DNA of 64,000 bases from Pseudomonas nitroreducens (GCF_014204515.1 NZ_JACHLI010000036.1:7167-71166), one strand, 5' to 3'. Shown: positions 50,001 to 57,916, numbered from the stretch's first letter. Program-made: numbers and translations. The notes: a model not told the origin generated them from the sequence alone.

Positions 50001-50868
50001 GTCGCCGCCTTCCGATTACCTGCAGGATCGCCTGGGCATTCTTCGAGACGAAAATGACGGCGACGTGACGCCGCGAATGAAGCTCAGGTTGATCGAAGAA
50101 TGGTTCTCTGGACACCACGAAGGAAGCCGCTTGATTCTGAGCAGTGACGCCTCGAGCATCCATAGCTCGGTGTCGTCTATGCACCGTGAACTGAAGCGCT
50201 TCACTGACAAGATCAGTCGTTTCAACTCAGGCCTGCAGGAACACCTGACTCGTAGCTCCCAGGTGTTCGACAGTATCACCGATCTCCAGGTGTCGCTCTT
50301 CTCGGCCGTCGAGGATCTGGATTACTGGCCGACCATTTCCAAGATCACCAACGCACGCGATGAGTGGATTGATAACGACAATCTGCCGAGTGAAGAAGCC
50401 GTTGCTGAACTGCTTCAGCTCCTCGAAAACTGGGATATCAAGACCGGCATCCAGGCCGATTTCAAGGCCCTTGTCAGCATTCGTGGCTCCGTTCGAGAGA
50501 ACGGAAACGTCCGGCATTTCCGCAACAAGGTGGAGTTGGAGAACATTTCCTCCAACGGTCTGAGCTACCTGGTGCTCATCTGCTTGTTCCTAGGCTTCCT
50601 GTCAAAGGCGCGCGGTAGCGCCCCTGTGCAACTCACCTGGTGTCTCGATGAGCTGAAGGCGATTGACGACGAGAACACGATTTCCCTCACTCGCTATCTG
50701 TCCCAGAACTTCATCACCCTCTGTACAGCCTTTCCGGAGCCTGATGCGGAGACGCTCATGCTGTTTGAAAACAAGTACAAGCTCGATGCTGAACGCCGGC
50801 TCGTTACCTGTGAGTTGGCGGTGGACGGCGAAGATGAAGACCATGAACTTGTCATGGAGGAGAACTGA
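47095..50868 (+). CDS. jetC: JetC: MukB/SMC-like ATPase of Wadjet
   Basis: A 1257-residue condensin-like ATPase, the motor of the Wadjet plasmid-defence complex (MksB/EptC). Walker A GRNGKGKTS is at about 72-80. Long heptad coiled coils span about 290-560 and 640-930, with a hinge-like region between. The ABC signature region SSNGLSYLVLIC is near 1150, and Walker B with the catalytic Glu is LTWCLDELKA near 1180-1190. It loads DNA and extrudes loops until JetD can cut. It is longer than the about 1100 residues typical of the first-described systems. The start is the ATG at 47095 with AGGACAG upstream (a GTG at 47092 is one codon longer). The stop overlaps jetB (TGATG). Confidence 0.88.
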   Translation: MIEEEQAQPLGLPFAEEDLPESADPVEEPLAGSELEMPSGELFKLLNIHLIDSLSRGRVQTMAIDGGTALTGRNGKGKTSLLSLALLFIGVEPTYLVSRGKDSFIEFYLPNPTSYIAYEYQRPNGELRMVVAYGNTTSDKVHFRFVKHGFLREMFVTDDDQFVLNKDFRRRLSDLKIPCADKQITTYQDYRYIIQYWQPGHYERPQKAELHALSHDYAFTTYGKSLRHLEKLTRGMFSREANFDVLRQVVADWVFDGRPGVSIQHERKKVETWPRDYRAYKQIMGIKPLVETAQDVQRQIDTAFEAIRELKEQFIFVEGHLTELLGKHRDDETRLQGQLAEKLDQHNIKATDIQGRIKGIEVKIDSIESALREIGLKREEYQKQDILKKRTETGQLELFRTQLSSTRKQLDVLQGEFEHINQKYDRLILDEQGRLVTFQKQANGRIQQLAEEERLALVPIEIEVESDVETYQETVQPELQRLADLINKLNQDVGAALAGKNNPPDNPELAAAVEAKSEESHEAVSKAFEIRELLSVMDAEKVSGQSQLDKYEAAIEAADKAIRAQESVLSDIIQAHTPNRDTLLFFLRESRPEWARNIAKVINPELLQRTDLSPQQAELVDSFFGVALDLDQLDPAKEADESKLQELIAEAEEELAERKRLKDVAIERRDTLVLSMGKRAEEASRLRSQQVQANSRSQTLGRELNELKAQLENFRRDASVRAHNHWADTVVECNKATEQQNKFNGEVAAKVADIRSQGDAKRTRLRNEFMQKRNDLQRSIGEQDLATQNAIKKLKDTQTTELKGAGADVDVITRLKDEVETLQGRITEIEGWQQLIAEWKYWHDHVECTEPELQRELSELGVQLLDTKAELGRVNADWERIKDDINRAIVSTQEAIRTITEDLGITTGVLKNDLESYRPTDQYLQYDPAWRAPVLRSALGTKLSESRKLHKELEHQVGKMELAFLSMPMSPPSDYLQDRLGILRDENDGDVTPRMKLRLIEEWFSGHHEGSRLILSSDASSIHSSVSSMHRELKRFTDKISRFNSGLQEHLTRSSQVFDSITDLQVSLFSAVEDLDYWPTISKITNARDEWIDNDNLPSEEAVAELLQLLENWDIKTGIQADFKALVSIRGSVRENGNVRHFRNKVELENISSNGLSYLVLICLFLGFLSKARGSAPVQLTWCLDELKAIDDENTISLTRYLSQNFITLCTAFPEPDAETLMLFENKYKLDAERRLVTCELAVDGEDEDHELVMEEN

Positions 50869-51509
50869 TGAGTCAATTTGCTCGGGTGGTTACAGGGCTC
50901 ATCGAGGGCCAGTTCATTTGCCAGGTCACTGACCGCGAGGGCTTCGATTTCCTCAGGAGCTCGCGTGAAAATGGGGGCATTCTGAATCGCGATGACGTCG
51001 ATCAGTACCTGCGTCGGATGGGGTTGCGCCTCGCGAGTACCAGGGATGGCGGCGCATTCTTCGCGGCCTACGCTGACATTGATGGCGAGGGTAAGAAAGC
51101 CGCCAAGAAGCGTTTCGCCGAGCTCAAAAACCTCTACCGGCCGATGACCGCGTTCCTGGAGATGGTAATGCGCCTGACCGGGGACGATGGCTCTGTCTCC
51201 GCTGGCGCTAGGCTCGAAGTGAACAGAGTCATGGGGCGAATCGCCGAGAATGTTGGCCTGCAGGAGCAGCTTCGCCAGACAGCGGCCGACACCGGGATTG
51301 TCCCTAAGGATGGCTCAGACCGAGGGCGCCTCACCGGCATCGTGAAACGGTTTCGTGATGAGAAGTACCTGGAGCTGATCAATCCGGAAACTGAAACCTA
51401 CATGTTCACCGGCCGGATTGAGTGGGTGCATGAGGCCATCGAGTACATCATGCTCCACGAGAAAATCAGTGAGGATGACTCCGACTTCGACAAGAGGACG
51501 CAGGCATGA
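50868..51509 (+). CDS. jetB: JetB: MukE-like subunit of Wadjet
   Basis: A 213-residue MukE/MksE-like kite protein with winged-helix character. N-terminal FARVVTGLIEGQFICQVTDR, middle RLASTRDGGAFFAAYADI and AKKRFAELKNLYRPMTAFLE, and wing region LTGIVKRFRDEKYLELINPE then TYMFTGRIEWV. Kite proteins dimerise and bind the JetA kleisin. The family is read from size, order and the surrounding jet genes more than from a single motif. Start overlaps jetC by one base and the end overlaps jetA by 4 bases. Confidence 0.82.
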   Translation: MSQFARVVTGLIEGQFICQVTDREGFDFLRSSRENGGILNRDDVDQYLRRMGLRLASTRDGGAFFAAYADIDGEGKKAAKKRFAELKNLYRPMTAFLEMVMRLTGDDGSVSAGARLEVNRVMGRIAENVGLQEQLRQTAADTGIVPKDGSDRGRLTGIVKRFRDEKYLELINPETETYMFTGRIEWVHEAIEYIMLHEKISEDDSDFDKRTQA

Positions 51510-52747
51510 GCATCGTCGCGGATTCTGTAACAGACTACCTGGAGCAGATTCACAGCAACCGGGCCCTGCTTTCCAGGATGTACTCTGAGGGCTACATCGT
51601 TCGCGACGAGGACAACAGTCGTAAGCTCAATCAGCTTCTCCAGATTCGCGCAATCCGGGTGAACCCTGGCGTCCAGGACACCTATCGGGTCTCCCCAACC
51701 CTAGGTCGGCTCTTCGACGAGGTGACCCACAAGTCCAGGTCATATGGCGTTTCGGCTGACTTCGCTGAGTCGATGGGTGTGATCATCAAACTCATGGACG
51801 ACTACTCGAATGCTCATTTCGAAGGTCGCGATGATGACTGTGACAGCATCATGAGTCAGTACGACTTCGAGCTGTTTTCCATGGCCGATAGCATGAATGA
51901 ATTCCTCTTGCTGGTGCGTACTGCAGTGGAGAACAACTTCGGCAATGTCCGCACCTACAAGGAGAAGGAAAAGCAGAATCAGCACTACCTGGATCAGTTG
52001 ACTCGCATCAAAGCTGCGCTGGAGTCCTTCGACGCACCTGCTCTGCTCCACGAGCTGGAAACGCCTGAGCGAGAGCCATTGTTCGACCTCTATGAGCGTC
52101 ACATTCTCGCGCATACTGCCGGTTGGCGTTCCGCTAACACGGACATCACCAGCGTACTGCGCGTCTACCTTCACAAACTGAGAGCTATCCAGCCTCGAGC
52201 GCGGCGTATTCGGGCTTTTCAGCTGCACCTACGGCGCAACCCTGCATTCGAGATCCGGGAGCCTGAGGAATACCCAGAGATTCCCGACTGGGCATACCAG
52301 CATGAGCCGATGAAGATCCAGCTGGAGGTGGATCTCGGCCGTGAAGATGTCCGCGACGCCTTGGTCGAGGTGGCTAAGAGCATTGAGTCGACGGTCGCTA
52401 CGCCGCCAGTTGATCGTACACCTGGCCGCCTGGTGCGAGAAGAAGCCCCGAAGGCCGCTATCATCAAAGGGTCTCCCCTGGTGGTGGTAACCCAGCGACT
52501 CCTCAACGAAGCAGCAAGGACTCAAACGCCAATATCAGCAGCCACCTATTTCGCGCGTGCTCCCGAGACGATGGAGTACGACCAGGAATCCTGCATGCTG
52601 TGCTTCCTGAACCTTCTGGAGAAGCAAATAAGGGCCGGCGCTGGCATAGTTCGGAGGCTGCATGTCTCGGAAGTGGCAAAGAACGAATCAGACCGCCTGA
52701 GCGGGAATGTGGTGATCGAGGACGTCCACCTGTGCAAACGAGCCTGA
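51506..52747 (+). CDS. jetA: JetA: MukF-like kleisin of Wadjet
   Basis: A 413-residue kleisin (MksF-like). The winged-helix N-terminus is VTDYLEQIHSNRALLSRMYS. The helical middle domain has MDDYSNAHFEGRDDDCDSIM and the C-terminal winged-helix part FARAPETMEYDQESCMLCFL. It links two JetC heads and recruits JetB. It overlaps jetB by 4 bases and the GTG start of jetD by 16. In the first-described Bacillus system jetA comes first in the operon; here it is third. Confidence 0.8.
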   Translation: MSIVADSVTDYLEQIHSNRALLSRMYSEGYIVRDEDNSRKLNQLLQIRAIRVNPGVQDTYRVSPTLGRLFDEVTHKSRSYGVSADFAESMGVIIKLMDDYSNAHFEGRDDDCDSIMSQYDFELFSMADSMNEFLLLVRTAVENNFGNVRTYKEKEKQNQHYLDQLTRIKAALESFDAPALLHELETPEREPLFDLYERHILAHTAGWRSANTDITSVLRVYLHKLRAIQPRARRIRAFQLHLRRNPAFEIREPEEYPEIPDWAYQHEPMKIQLEVDLGREDVRDALVEVAKSIESTVATPPVDRTPGRLVREEAPKAAIIKGSPLVVVTQRLLNEAARTQTPISAATYFARAPETMEYDQESCMLCFLNLLEKQIRAGAGIVRRLHVSEVAKNESDRLSGNVVIEDVHLCKRA

Positions 52748-53571
52748 TCAAGCGCCTGACTACCATCTACCAATCGCCCGAGACTGACTTCAGGCCCAGC
52801 GCTCAGCTGAATGCCTTCTTGGAGGAGTTCGGTCTTGGTCAGCGTGTCGGTTCGCTTTGGCGTATCGCGCCGGCCGACAAGCAGCGCATCGCGGTCATTC
52901 TTCGGAATGAAGCGAAGGTAGACCCGGCCGCAGGCCTGACCGACTGGAATGAACTGCCACGGCATAAGGCTCTTGAGCACGGTGGGGATGAGAAACACAG
53001 CCGCAAGCGCCTCCGTGCAGGAAGGGTTGCGATCAAATCCCTGCCAGGGCGTCCTCTGCTTCTTGGCGCCGGCCGGATCACGCTGCCACCAGGTGGCTGC
53101 CTCGATCAGGACTGGAGCTATGTCGCTCAGCATTCTCATCATGAGGAGGTGCTGTTGATCGAGAACTGGGAGAGCTTCGAGCTGGCGCATGAAACCCCGT
53201 TTCTGACCGACCTCCCAGGCAATCCTCTCGTGGTGTTCCGAGGCGCGCCGGCCAGTTACAAGACCAATGCCTCCTACGACCTTCTTCGGGCCCTGGGGAA
53301 ACCTGTGCTGGCTTTCACCGACTACGACCCAGAGGGGATCTCAATCGCGGCTTCCCTACCCCATTTCAGCCGGTATCTGGCGCCCTCGACCGAGATTCTT
53401 GAAAAGCTCATGAACCAGATCGCGACTGAAGATCGCTACAGGAAGCAGATCACCCAAAAGCCTGCGATGCTCCAGGCCCTAACCGACCCTGAAATGCAGC
53501 GTGTTTTTGCAGTTATTCAGCGAGCAGGTAAGGCGCTTCCTCAAGAGAAACTGATTGGGCTGAAGATATGA
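52732..53571 (+). CDS. jetD: JetD: Toprim nuclease of Wadjet (short form)
   Basis: A 279-residue nuclease. The likely start is the GTG at 52732 (reading MQTSLIKRLTTIYQSPETDF), inside the end of jetA; an upstream ATG at 52600 would add 44 residues of antisense-like composition. The Toprim motifs are LLIENWESFE (catalytic Glu), LVVFRGAPASYKT, and FTDYDPEGIS with its acidic metal-binding residues. In Wadjet, JetD cuts plasmid DNA once the motor has extruded the whole circle. Known JetD proteins have about 380 residues, so the N-terminal arm appears reduced. The stop overlaps the next gene (ATGA). Confidence 0.87.
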   Translation: MQTSLIKRLTTIYQSPETDFRPSAQLNAFLEEFGLGQRVGSLWRIAPADKQRIAVILRNEAKVDPAAGLTDWNELPRHKALEHGGDEKHSRKRLRAGRVAIKSLPGRPLLLGAGRITLPPGGCLDQDWSYVAQHSHHEEVLLIENWESFELAHETPFLTDLPGNPLVVFRGAPASYKTNASYDLLRALGKPVLAFTDYDPEGISIAASLPHFSRYLAPSTEILEKLMNQIATEDRYRKQITQKPAMLQALTDPEMQRVFAVIQRAGKALPQEKLIGLKI

Positions 53572-54200
53572 TTTTGGATATCACGGACTCTGCCGGTTTC
53601 GACATGCCGGCCGGTTACGCCCTCGCGAGGGTTGATGTCCGAGTCGATGGACGCCCAGGTTTTATGGTGATGCTCTATGAGGTCGAAAGCCGCAACGTGG
53701 TCTTCCGGTGCAATGCAGCCATCATTGGAAAACCAGGCGAAGATGGCCGGCCGCCAATCCTGACCTCGTACAGCCGCTCCCCTTACCCGCAGCATGAACA
53801 GATCCGCAAGGGTATGCATTTCAAGCTGCAGACCGGATACATCCTTCCGCGATACGACATGGTACTCACCGGTAGGAACTGCAATGTTTTAGGAGGCGAT
53901 CCTTTTCTGTTCGGTATGCAGATCAACGCATTGGTGGGCAGTGAGGTGCACTTTGCGATATGGAAGGCTCACGCTGGAGACCTTGTTCATGTGTCCAAGG
54001 ATCGGCTCCTTGCCTGGTACAAAACCTTCTGGGAACCCAATAGTTTCTGCTCACTCGTAGCATTCGCCTCTTCAGCGCCCATCGACCCTTGGCTTCACTG
54101 GCGGGTAGACTTCGAAGCAGTCGCAAACCTCAATCCAGACCCACTGCCTCGTGGTATCTCGGAGCCCTTCACTCTAGATCGGATGCTGGAATCTCTATGA
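53568..54200 (+). CDS. Unknown protein coupled to the Wadjet operon
   Basis: A 210-residue protein starting MILDITDSAGFDMPAGYALA. ATGA overlap with jetD and again with the next gene (start at 54197) puts it in the same operon. No domain is recognised; it seems beta-rich (YALARVDVRVDGRPGFMVML, NVLGGDPFLFGMQINALVGS) and has no signal peptide. Neither it nor a homologue is part of the four-gene Wadjet core as known. It may be an accessory factor, anti-self device or unrelated passenger. Confidence 0.7.
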   Translation: MILDITDSAGFDMPAGYALARVDVRVDGRPGFMVMLYEVESRNVVFRCNAAIIGKPGEDGRPPILTSYSRSPYPQHEQIRKGMHFKLQTGYILPRYDMVLTGRNCNVLGGDPFLFGMQINALVGSEVHFAIWKAHAGDLVHVSKDRLLAWYKTFWEPNSFCSLVAFASSAPIDPWLHWRVDFEAVANLNPDPLPRGISEPFTLDRMLESL

Positions 54201-54682
54201 GCCTCGAAAACAATCATGTAGACCAGCTGATAGAGCTTGGCTTTTCCTACTGCGGGCCAATCTGCATCAGTGAGGACGACATCCAGTTCAAGCCTGAAAC
54301 TCCAACTGGCAACTACAAAGGTGAGCAGGTCTATGCCTGGGTAGAGAGAATCGAAGATAGGTCTAAGGTTGTGTATGTTGGCCGGTGCGGAGGTGGAGTT
54401 AAAAGCCGATTCAACACGCATCGCGGTGGATTTAAGGACGGCTACTTCACGACCGGGACTGCCAAGGGGCAAGAATCAGGACGAAAGCTGGCAGGGTATT
54501 TCCGAAATGGACAGCGTAACGGGCGCAAATACTCGATTTACGCCAGAGCTTCTGATGTTGCCAATGTGTTCGGACAGCCTGTAAGCCTATCTCATGCTGA
54601 AGAGCGGGTGCTTATCGAGCGATTCCAGTCGCCCTGGAACTCAGAGATAGAGAGGAAAATGAAGCTCCAAGCAAAGCGGTGA
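54197..54682 (+). CDS. GIY-YIG-like nuclease at the end of the Wadjet operon
   Basis: A 161-residue protein from MSLENNHVDQLIELGFSYCG. The GIY-YIG pattern is present in divergent form: QVYAWVERIEDRSKVVYVGR (first strand and VYVG for YIG), the Arg in VKSRFNTHRGGF, and a late Glu and Asn in HAEERVLIERFQSPWNSE. These match the catalytic Tyr, Arg, Glu and Asn order of the family. The ATG overlaps the stop of the 53568 gene. Association of such a nuclease with Wadjet is not part of the standard operon. Confidence 0.65.
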   Translation: MSLENNHVDQLIELGFSYCGPICISEDDIQFKPETPTGNYKGEQVYAWVERIEDRSKVVYVGRCGGGVKSRFNTHRGGFKDGYFTTGTAKGQESGRKLAGYFRNGQRNGRKYSIYARASDVANVFGQPVSLSHAEERVLIERFQSPWNSEIERKMKLQAKR

Positions 54683-54759
54683 GCACGACATTTCGGCCCT
54701 GATTGGCCTGGTGTGGGACGCCCAGCGCACTGCCATGATACGGCCGACTCAGGGCGTCT

Positions 54760-54795
54760 GGTAAGTGGGGGGCAGCGCTACACCCCACCCTTACC
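54760..54795. terminator. Hairpin between convergent genes
   Basis: GGTAAGTGGGG pairs with CCCCACCCTTACC, with a two-base bulge. It lies between the end of the Wadjet operon and the convergent nucleotidyltransferase gene, and overlaps its last codon. Confidence 0.45.
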
Positions 54796-55633
54796 TGAGC
54801 AGCGGGTTTTTGTACCCAAACCGAGCGTTGTGCGCCGCCTGTCGCTCACGCTCTGCCTGGATCTGAGCGTTCAATCTTGGGAGCTGGCGCTCCAGGAACT
54901 CCGCGTGCAGCTGCGGGTGGTCGGCAGGTACTGCTTCCATGAAGTCGACACCATGCTCGACCGCGAGGTTTCTGCCCTGCTCCGAGAGGCTCATCTCGGC
55001 CAGCACCTGAATGTCCTTGGAAACCTGCTTTGACCATCCATCGGCGCCGAGGTCGCCGGCCAGGTACTTGCGGATCATCTGCACGCAGAGCTGGATTCGA
55101 CCGAGCTCTTTCACCTTGTCCGGCTTGTACACCGCGTAGAAGTTGGAGACGCGCGCTTTCAGGCACAGCAGCGGGTTGATGATTGCGAACTCCACCCCGT
55201 CCACCGCGATCACGTCGATGCCGCGCGCCAGGTCAGAGTCGGCAATGCCCGGCACGTGTGATAGCACGTCGACGATGATCGACTCTCCCGAGCCTATGCG
55301 AGCGATGCGCGCGGCCCCGAGGTTGATGGTAGCCTGCTGCATGCCACCTTCCACTTCCGATGGCCGCTTGAAGCGAATGCCCAGGCGCTCTTCGCAGAAT
55401 GACACTGCGCCGTTGGTGCCGGCGAAGTCCAGGTCATCGCTGAAGAGGTAGTTCAGGGTCGACGCTGAATTCTGCAGGCGCAGCGCCACGAACCAGAATG
55501 CCAGGGCCTGGCCGCCCACGATAACCAGCTGGTGTTGTTGCAGGATCTCGTCGACGTTGGTGCCCCCGTAAACGCGTTTGACCAGGTGGATGAATTCTTC
55601 GTGGTTCTGGATGAACTGGGAGGCGGAGACCAT
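54791..55633 (-). CDS. AbiEii/MNT-like nucleotidyltransferase
   Basis: A 280-residue protein from MVSASQFIQNHEEFIHLVKR. QLVIVGGQALAFWFVALRLQ has the G-G-x-A-L element and YLFSDDLDFAG the metal-binding D-x-D of minimal nucleotidyltransferases (AbiEii type). VEFAIINPLLCLKARVSNFY follows, as in that family. In AbiE the transferase is the toxin of a type IV toxin-antitoxin and phage-abortive pair. The usual winged-helix AbiEi antitoxin is not present. Instead a 79-residue ORF overlaps its start by a few bases. An upstream extension to 55927 has poor protein-like composition. Confidence 0.7.
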   Translation of the reverse strand: MVSASQFIQNHEEFIHLVKRVYGGTNVDEILQQHQLVIVGGQALAFWFVALRLQNSASTLNYLFSDDLDFAGTNGAVSFCEERLGIRFKRPSEVEGGMQQATINLGAARIARIGSGESIIVDVLSHVPGIADSDLARGIDVIAVDGVEFAIINPLLCLKARVSNFYAVYKPDKVKELGRIQLCVQMIRKYLAGDLGADGWSKQVSKDIQVLAEMSLSEQGRNLAVEHGVDFMEAVPADHPQLHAEFLERQLPRLNAQIQAERERQAAHNARFGYKNPLLR

Positions 55634-55872
55634 CAGGCTTTCCCTGCCGGCACGTAGCGTCGGTGGCCGACACCATAGCGAGCAAAAAGCGCCTCCATGT
55701 CTATGGTGGCCTGTTGGTCGATAACAGCAGCTGCTCCAGGAGCAAGGTTGCGACCTTCCTCCATCTTCTCGGCGCCCTGCCGTTCTTTGTCGACAAGAAG
55801 CGACTGAAGGCCGGCGCTTTCGGCCGGTATTGTGGCGATAGAAGGCTTCGCAGGGCCTTGGCCATCCGACAT
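55633..55872 (-). CDS. Small partner gene of the nucleotidyltransferase
   Basis: A 79-residue ORF starting MSDGQGPAKPSIATIPAESA. Its TGA overlaps the nucleotidyltransferase ATG (cat/tca at 55631-55635). The last part is IDMEALFARYGVGHRRYVPA, which looks folded; the rest is low-complexity. Coupled position and size suggest an antitoxin or accessory partner, but there is no motif to prove it. Confidence 0.5.
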   Translation of the reverse strand: MSDGQGPAKPSIATIPAESAGLQSLLVDKERQGAEKMEEGRNLAPGAAAVIDQQATIDMEALFARYGVGHRRYVPAGKA

Positions 55873-55961
55873 GGCTTAAGTCTCCACCGTCAGGGAATGC
55901 CTCGATACTATCAGCCTGCAAGGGCATTGGAACCCGTCTCGATGGAAGTATGCGACATGCG

Positions 55962-55988
55962 TTTCCAATAGAAGATCTGCTTTGGAAA
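55962..55988. promoter_or_regulatory. Operator candidate between nucleotidyltransferase operon and CII-like gene
   Basis: TTTCCAA and TTGGAAA face each other across 13 bases, about 45 bases before the ATG at 56033. Confidence 0.45.
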
Positions 55989-56032
55989 TGCCAGTCGTGC
56001 TAGTGTCCTCGCGTGATTCCAAGGATGCCGAC

Positions 56033-56479
56033 ATGCACGATCAGACTGTTCACGCCGCAATGAAGAGATGCTTCCAGGAGGCCAAGGCCAATAGGCAGAT
56101 GAGCGCTGAGCGCGTCGCAGATGTCCTGGGAGTTAACGTCTGGCGCTTGTACAAGTGGCTTGAGACAGGTCGCTTGCCGATCAGCTACATCCCAGCATTT
56201 GAGCGCGCTTGTGGGGCCCACTACGTCACTGAAGCCCTGGCAAAGGCAAACCACGCGGTCGTTGCGGACTTCCCAGCCGGCAGGCGGCCAAGCGCCGCCG
56301 AGTTCCACGCAGTCCAAGTGAAGCTACTCGCTGCCACTGGAGCCCTGGTAGACCTCGAGATGGGTAAAGCTTCCGCAGAGGAGGCTGATGAGGCTATCTG
56401 GGCCGCACTGCAAGCGCTGTCGTCCCAGATGCTGAATGTGAAGTCAATGGCTGACCCTCAGCAGAGCCTACCCCTTTGA
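56033..56479 (+). CDS. Phage CII-like regulatory HTH protein
   Basis: A 148-residue protein from MHDQTVHAAMKRCFQEAKAN; a longer start at 55982 lies inside the operator. The stretch SAERVADVLGVNVWRLYKWL then ACGAHYVTEALAKANHAVVA is like phage regulatory CII-type and other transposable-phage repressors with an HTH followed by a helical oligomer domain. It probably controls the neighbouring divergent operon. The exact family is uncertain. Confidence 0.65.
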   Translation: MHDQTVHAAMKRCFQEAKANRQMSAERVADVLGVNVWRLYKWLETGRLPISYIPAFERACGAHYVTEALAKANHAVVADFPAGRRPSAAEFHAVQVKLLAATGALVDLEMGKASAEEADEAIWAALQALSSQMLNVKSMADPQQSLPL

Positions 56480-56510
56480 ACGAACCCTGCTGGTGAAAAG
56501 TCTTGGCAGC

Positions 56511-57173
56511 TCAGACCTGGATCTCCCGACCGTCCTGGTCGACTATTTGCCGGAACCCTACCCCGAAGACATTCCCTTCTCGATACGACTCATGATGGTG
56601 GCCGTGGAACACCTTCCTGGCCCCTACTGAGCGCGCCAGTTCATCGATCTCAACGAACCCATGCCTGTGGCAGCTAGGCGCTTCATGCGTTACCAGGATC
56701 TCCGCAGATAGCATGGCGGTGCAGAAGTAGTCGTCCGGGTAGATAAAGCCCTGGGAGATCATCGCCATGTTCTCCTTCGCTTCTGGGTGAACACGACGCT
56801 GATCTATCTGCAGCAGGTACTCGTCCCGGTTCTGGGCGGAGCCGGATAGTGCATGAGGGTGCCACACTTTGCGGTCAAAAGTGCCGCCCAGCCCTGCGAT
56901 CTCCACCCCGGCCACCAACTTGGCCTGGGCATGCAGGCTTCTCCCCTGTAAGGCATGGAGGTTATCCCAGTAGCGCTGCTCGTCGGCGTCATGGTTTCCG
57001 GGGATATACCAGACTTCACACACTGGAAGGATCGAACGCACGAGCACCGGAAGCGGAATAGCACACTCCACATCCCCCAGAAGTACGATGGCGTTGGGCT
57101 TCTGTGCCAAGACGGCTCTGACCAGGTAGTCGAGCTTTCCGTGCGGATCTCCGCAGAACCATATGGCGCTCAT
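56511..57173 (-). CDS. Calcineurin-like metallophosphoesterase
   Basis: A 220-residue enzyme from MSAIWFCGDPHGKLDYLVRA. The five metallophosphoesterase motifs are in order: GDPHG, GDVE (LLGDVECA), GNHD (IPGNHDADEQ), VTHE (ILVTHEAPS) and GHHH (FHGHHHESY). They bind two metals. The class includes nucleases and nucleotide or protein phosphatases; the substrate is unknown. The longer ORF to 57359 would start in low-quality sequence. The gene is convergent with the CII-like gene. Confidence 0.88.
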   Translation of the reverse strand: MSAIWFCGDPHGKLDYLVRAVLAQKPNAIVLLGDVECAIPLPVLVRSILPVCEVWYIPGNHDADEQRYWDNLHALQGRSLHAQAKLVAGVEIAGLGGTFDRKVWHPHALSGSAQNRDEYLLQIDQRRVHPEAKENMAMISQGFIYPDDYFCTAMLSAEILVTHEAPSCHRHGFVEIDELARSVGARKVFHGHHHESYREGNVFGVGFRQIVDQDGREIQV

Positions 57174-57416
57174 TCTTGCGCTCGCTTCCCCATGCCGTCC
57201 ATCCAGATGTAAGTCTCTAGTCCCGCAATTTGTTGGAAAATCTTGTAAACCTGTAGTTTCTACAATACCATCTCGGCGCGTTGACACGGCTAGCACCGTG
57301 TCTACACTGCCAATACTATAACCAAACCAACAAATCTTCGCTGGGCTCCAGTTGCGCACCTAAAGTACGCATCCCCCTCACGAACGAGTCTGCGTAGCAA
57401 AACATTCAGAGCAAAT

Positions 57417-57890
57417 ATGGGCGCTACTCTAGATCAATTTGCAATGCTTCGGCTTGGCGACTTCAAAAGTCATGTGACAAAAATCCTCAAGGATTTCCAG
57501 TACGTCTATCTTCTGCAAAAAGATGCCGACGGAACTCTCATGCAGATAATCGACGTTAGAGCTAATGGTCTAGTCGACGACAAGAATCGTCTTTCCATTA
57601 AGGTTGGCGATAACTTCGAAGCGCGCGTTATGGCAAGTTTGGACGGCGGAAAGTTTAGGCTGAAGTCGCATTCAGTTAAGATCAATGTTGATAGTCTAGA
57701 AAACGTGTCTGTCGATAAAGACATGATGAGCCACTCTATCATCATGAGAGAAGACGATCAGATAGTCATGTTGAGTGGCTCTCACGAAAAGATTGAAGGC
57801 TCACTCTCGAAGGCCCTTGAAGCCATTGTGAAGCCTTACGCGAAGTGGTCGCACGATGGTGTCCTGAAGTTCAAGTCCACAGAGGCCTGA
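57417..57890 (+). CDS. Hypothetical protein
   Basis: A 157-residue protein (MGATLDQFAMLRLGDFKSHV). It has alternating strands (KVGDNFEARVMASLDGGKFR) and a C-terminal helix with Lys-rich end. AT content is higher than around it. No known domain. It is divergent from the phosphoesterase by about 240 bases; this gap contains the small inverted repeat TGTAG-TTT-CTACA near 57252-57264. Confidence 0.65.
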   Translation: MGATLDQFAMLRLGDFKSHVTKILKDFQYVYLLQKDADGTLMQIIDVRANGLVDDKNRLSIKVGDNFEARVMASLDGGKFRLKSHSVKINVDSLENVSVDKDMMSHSIIMREDDQIVMLSGSHEKIEGSLSKALEAIVKPYAKWSHDGVLKFKSTEA

Positions 57891-57916
57891 TCGCTGAGGG
57901 CCATCGGAAGGCCCCA

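Noticed and set aside
52600..52731. Longer JetD start at the ATG at 52600
   Set aside because: The extra 44 residues lie wholly inside jetA and read like an out-of-frame translation (Arg/Pro/Gly-rich); the GTG at 52732 fits the tight overlaps of the operon better.
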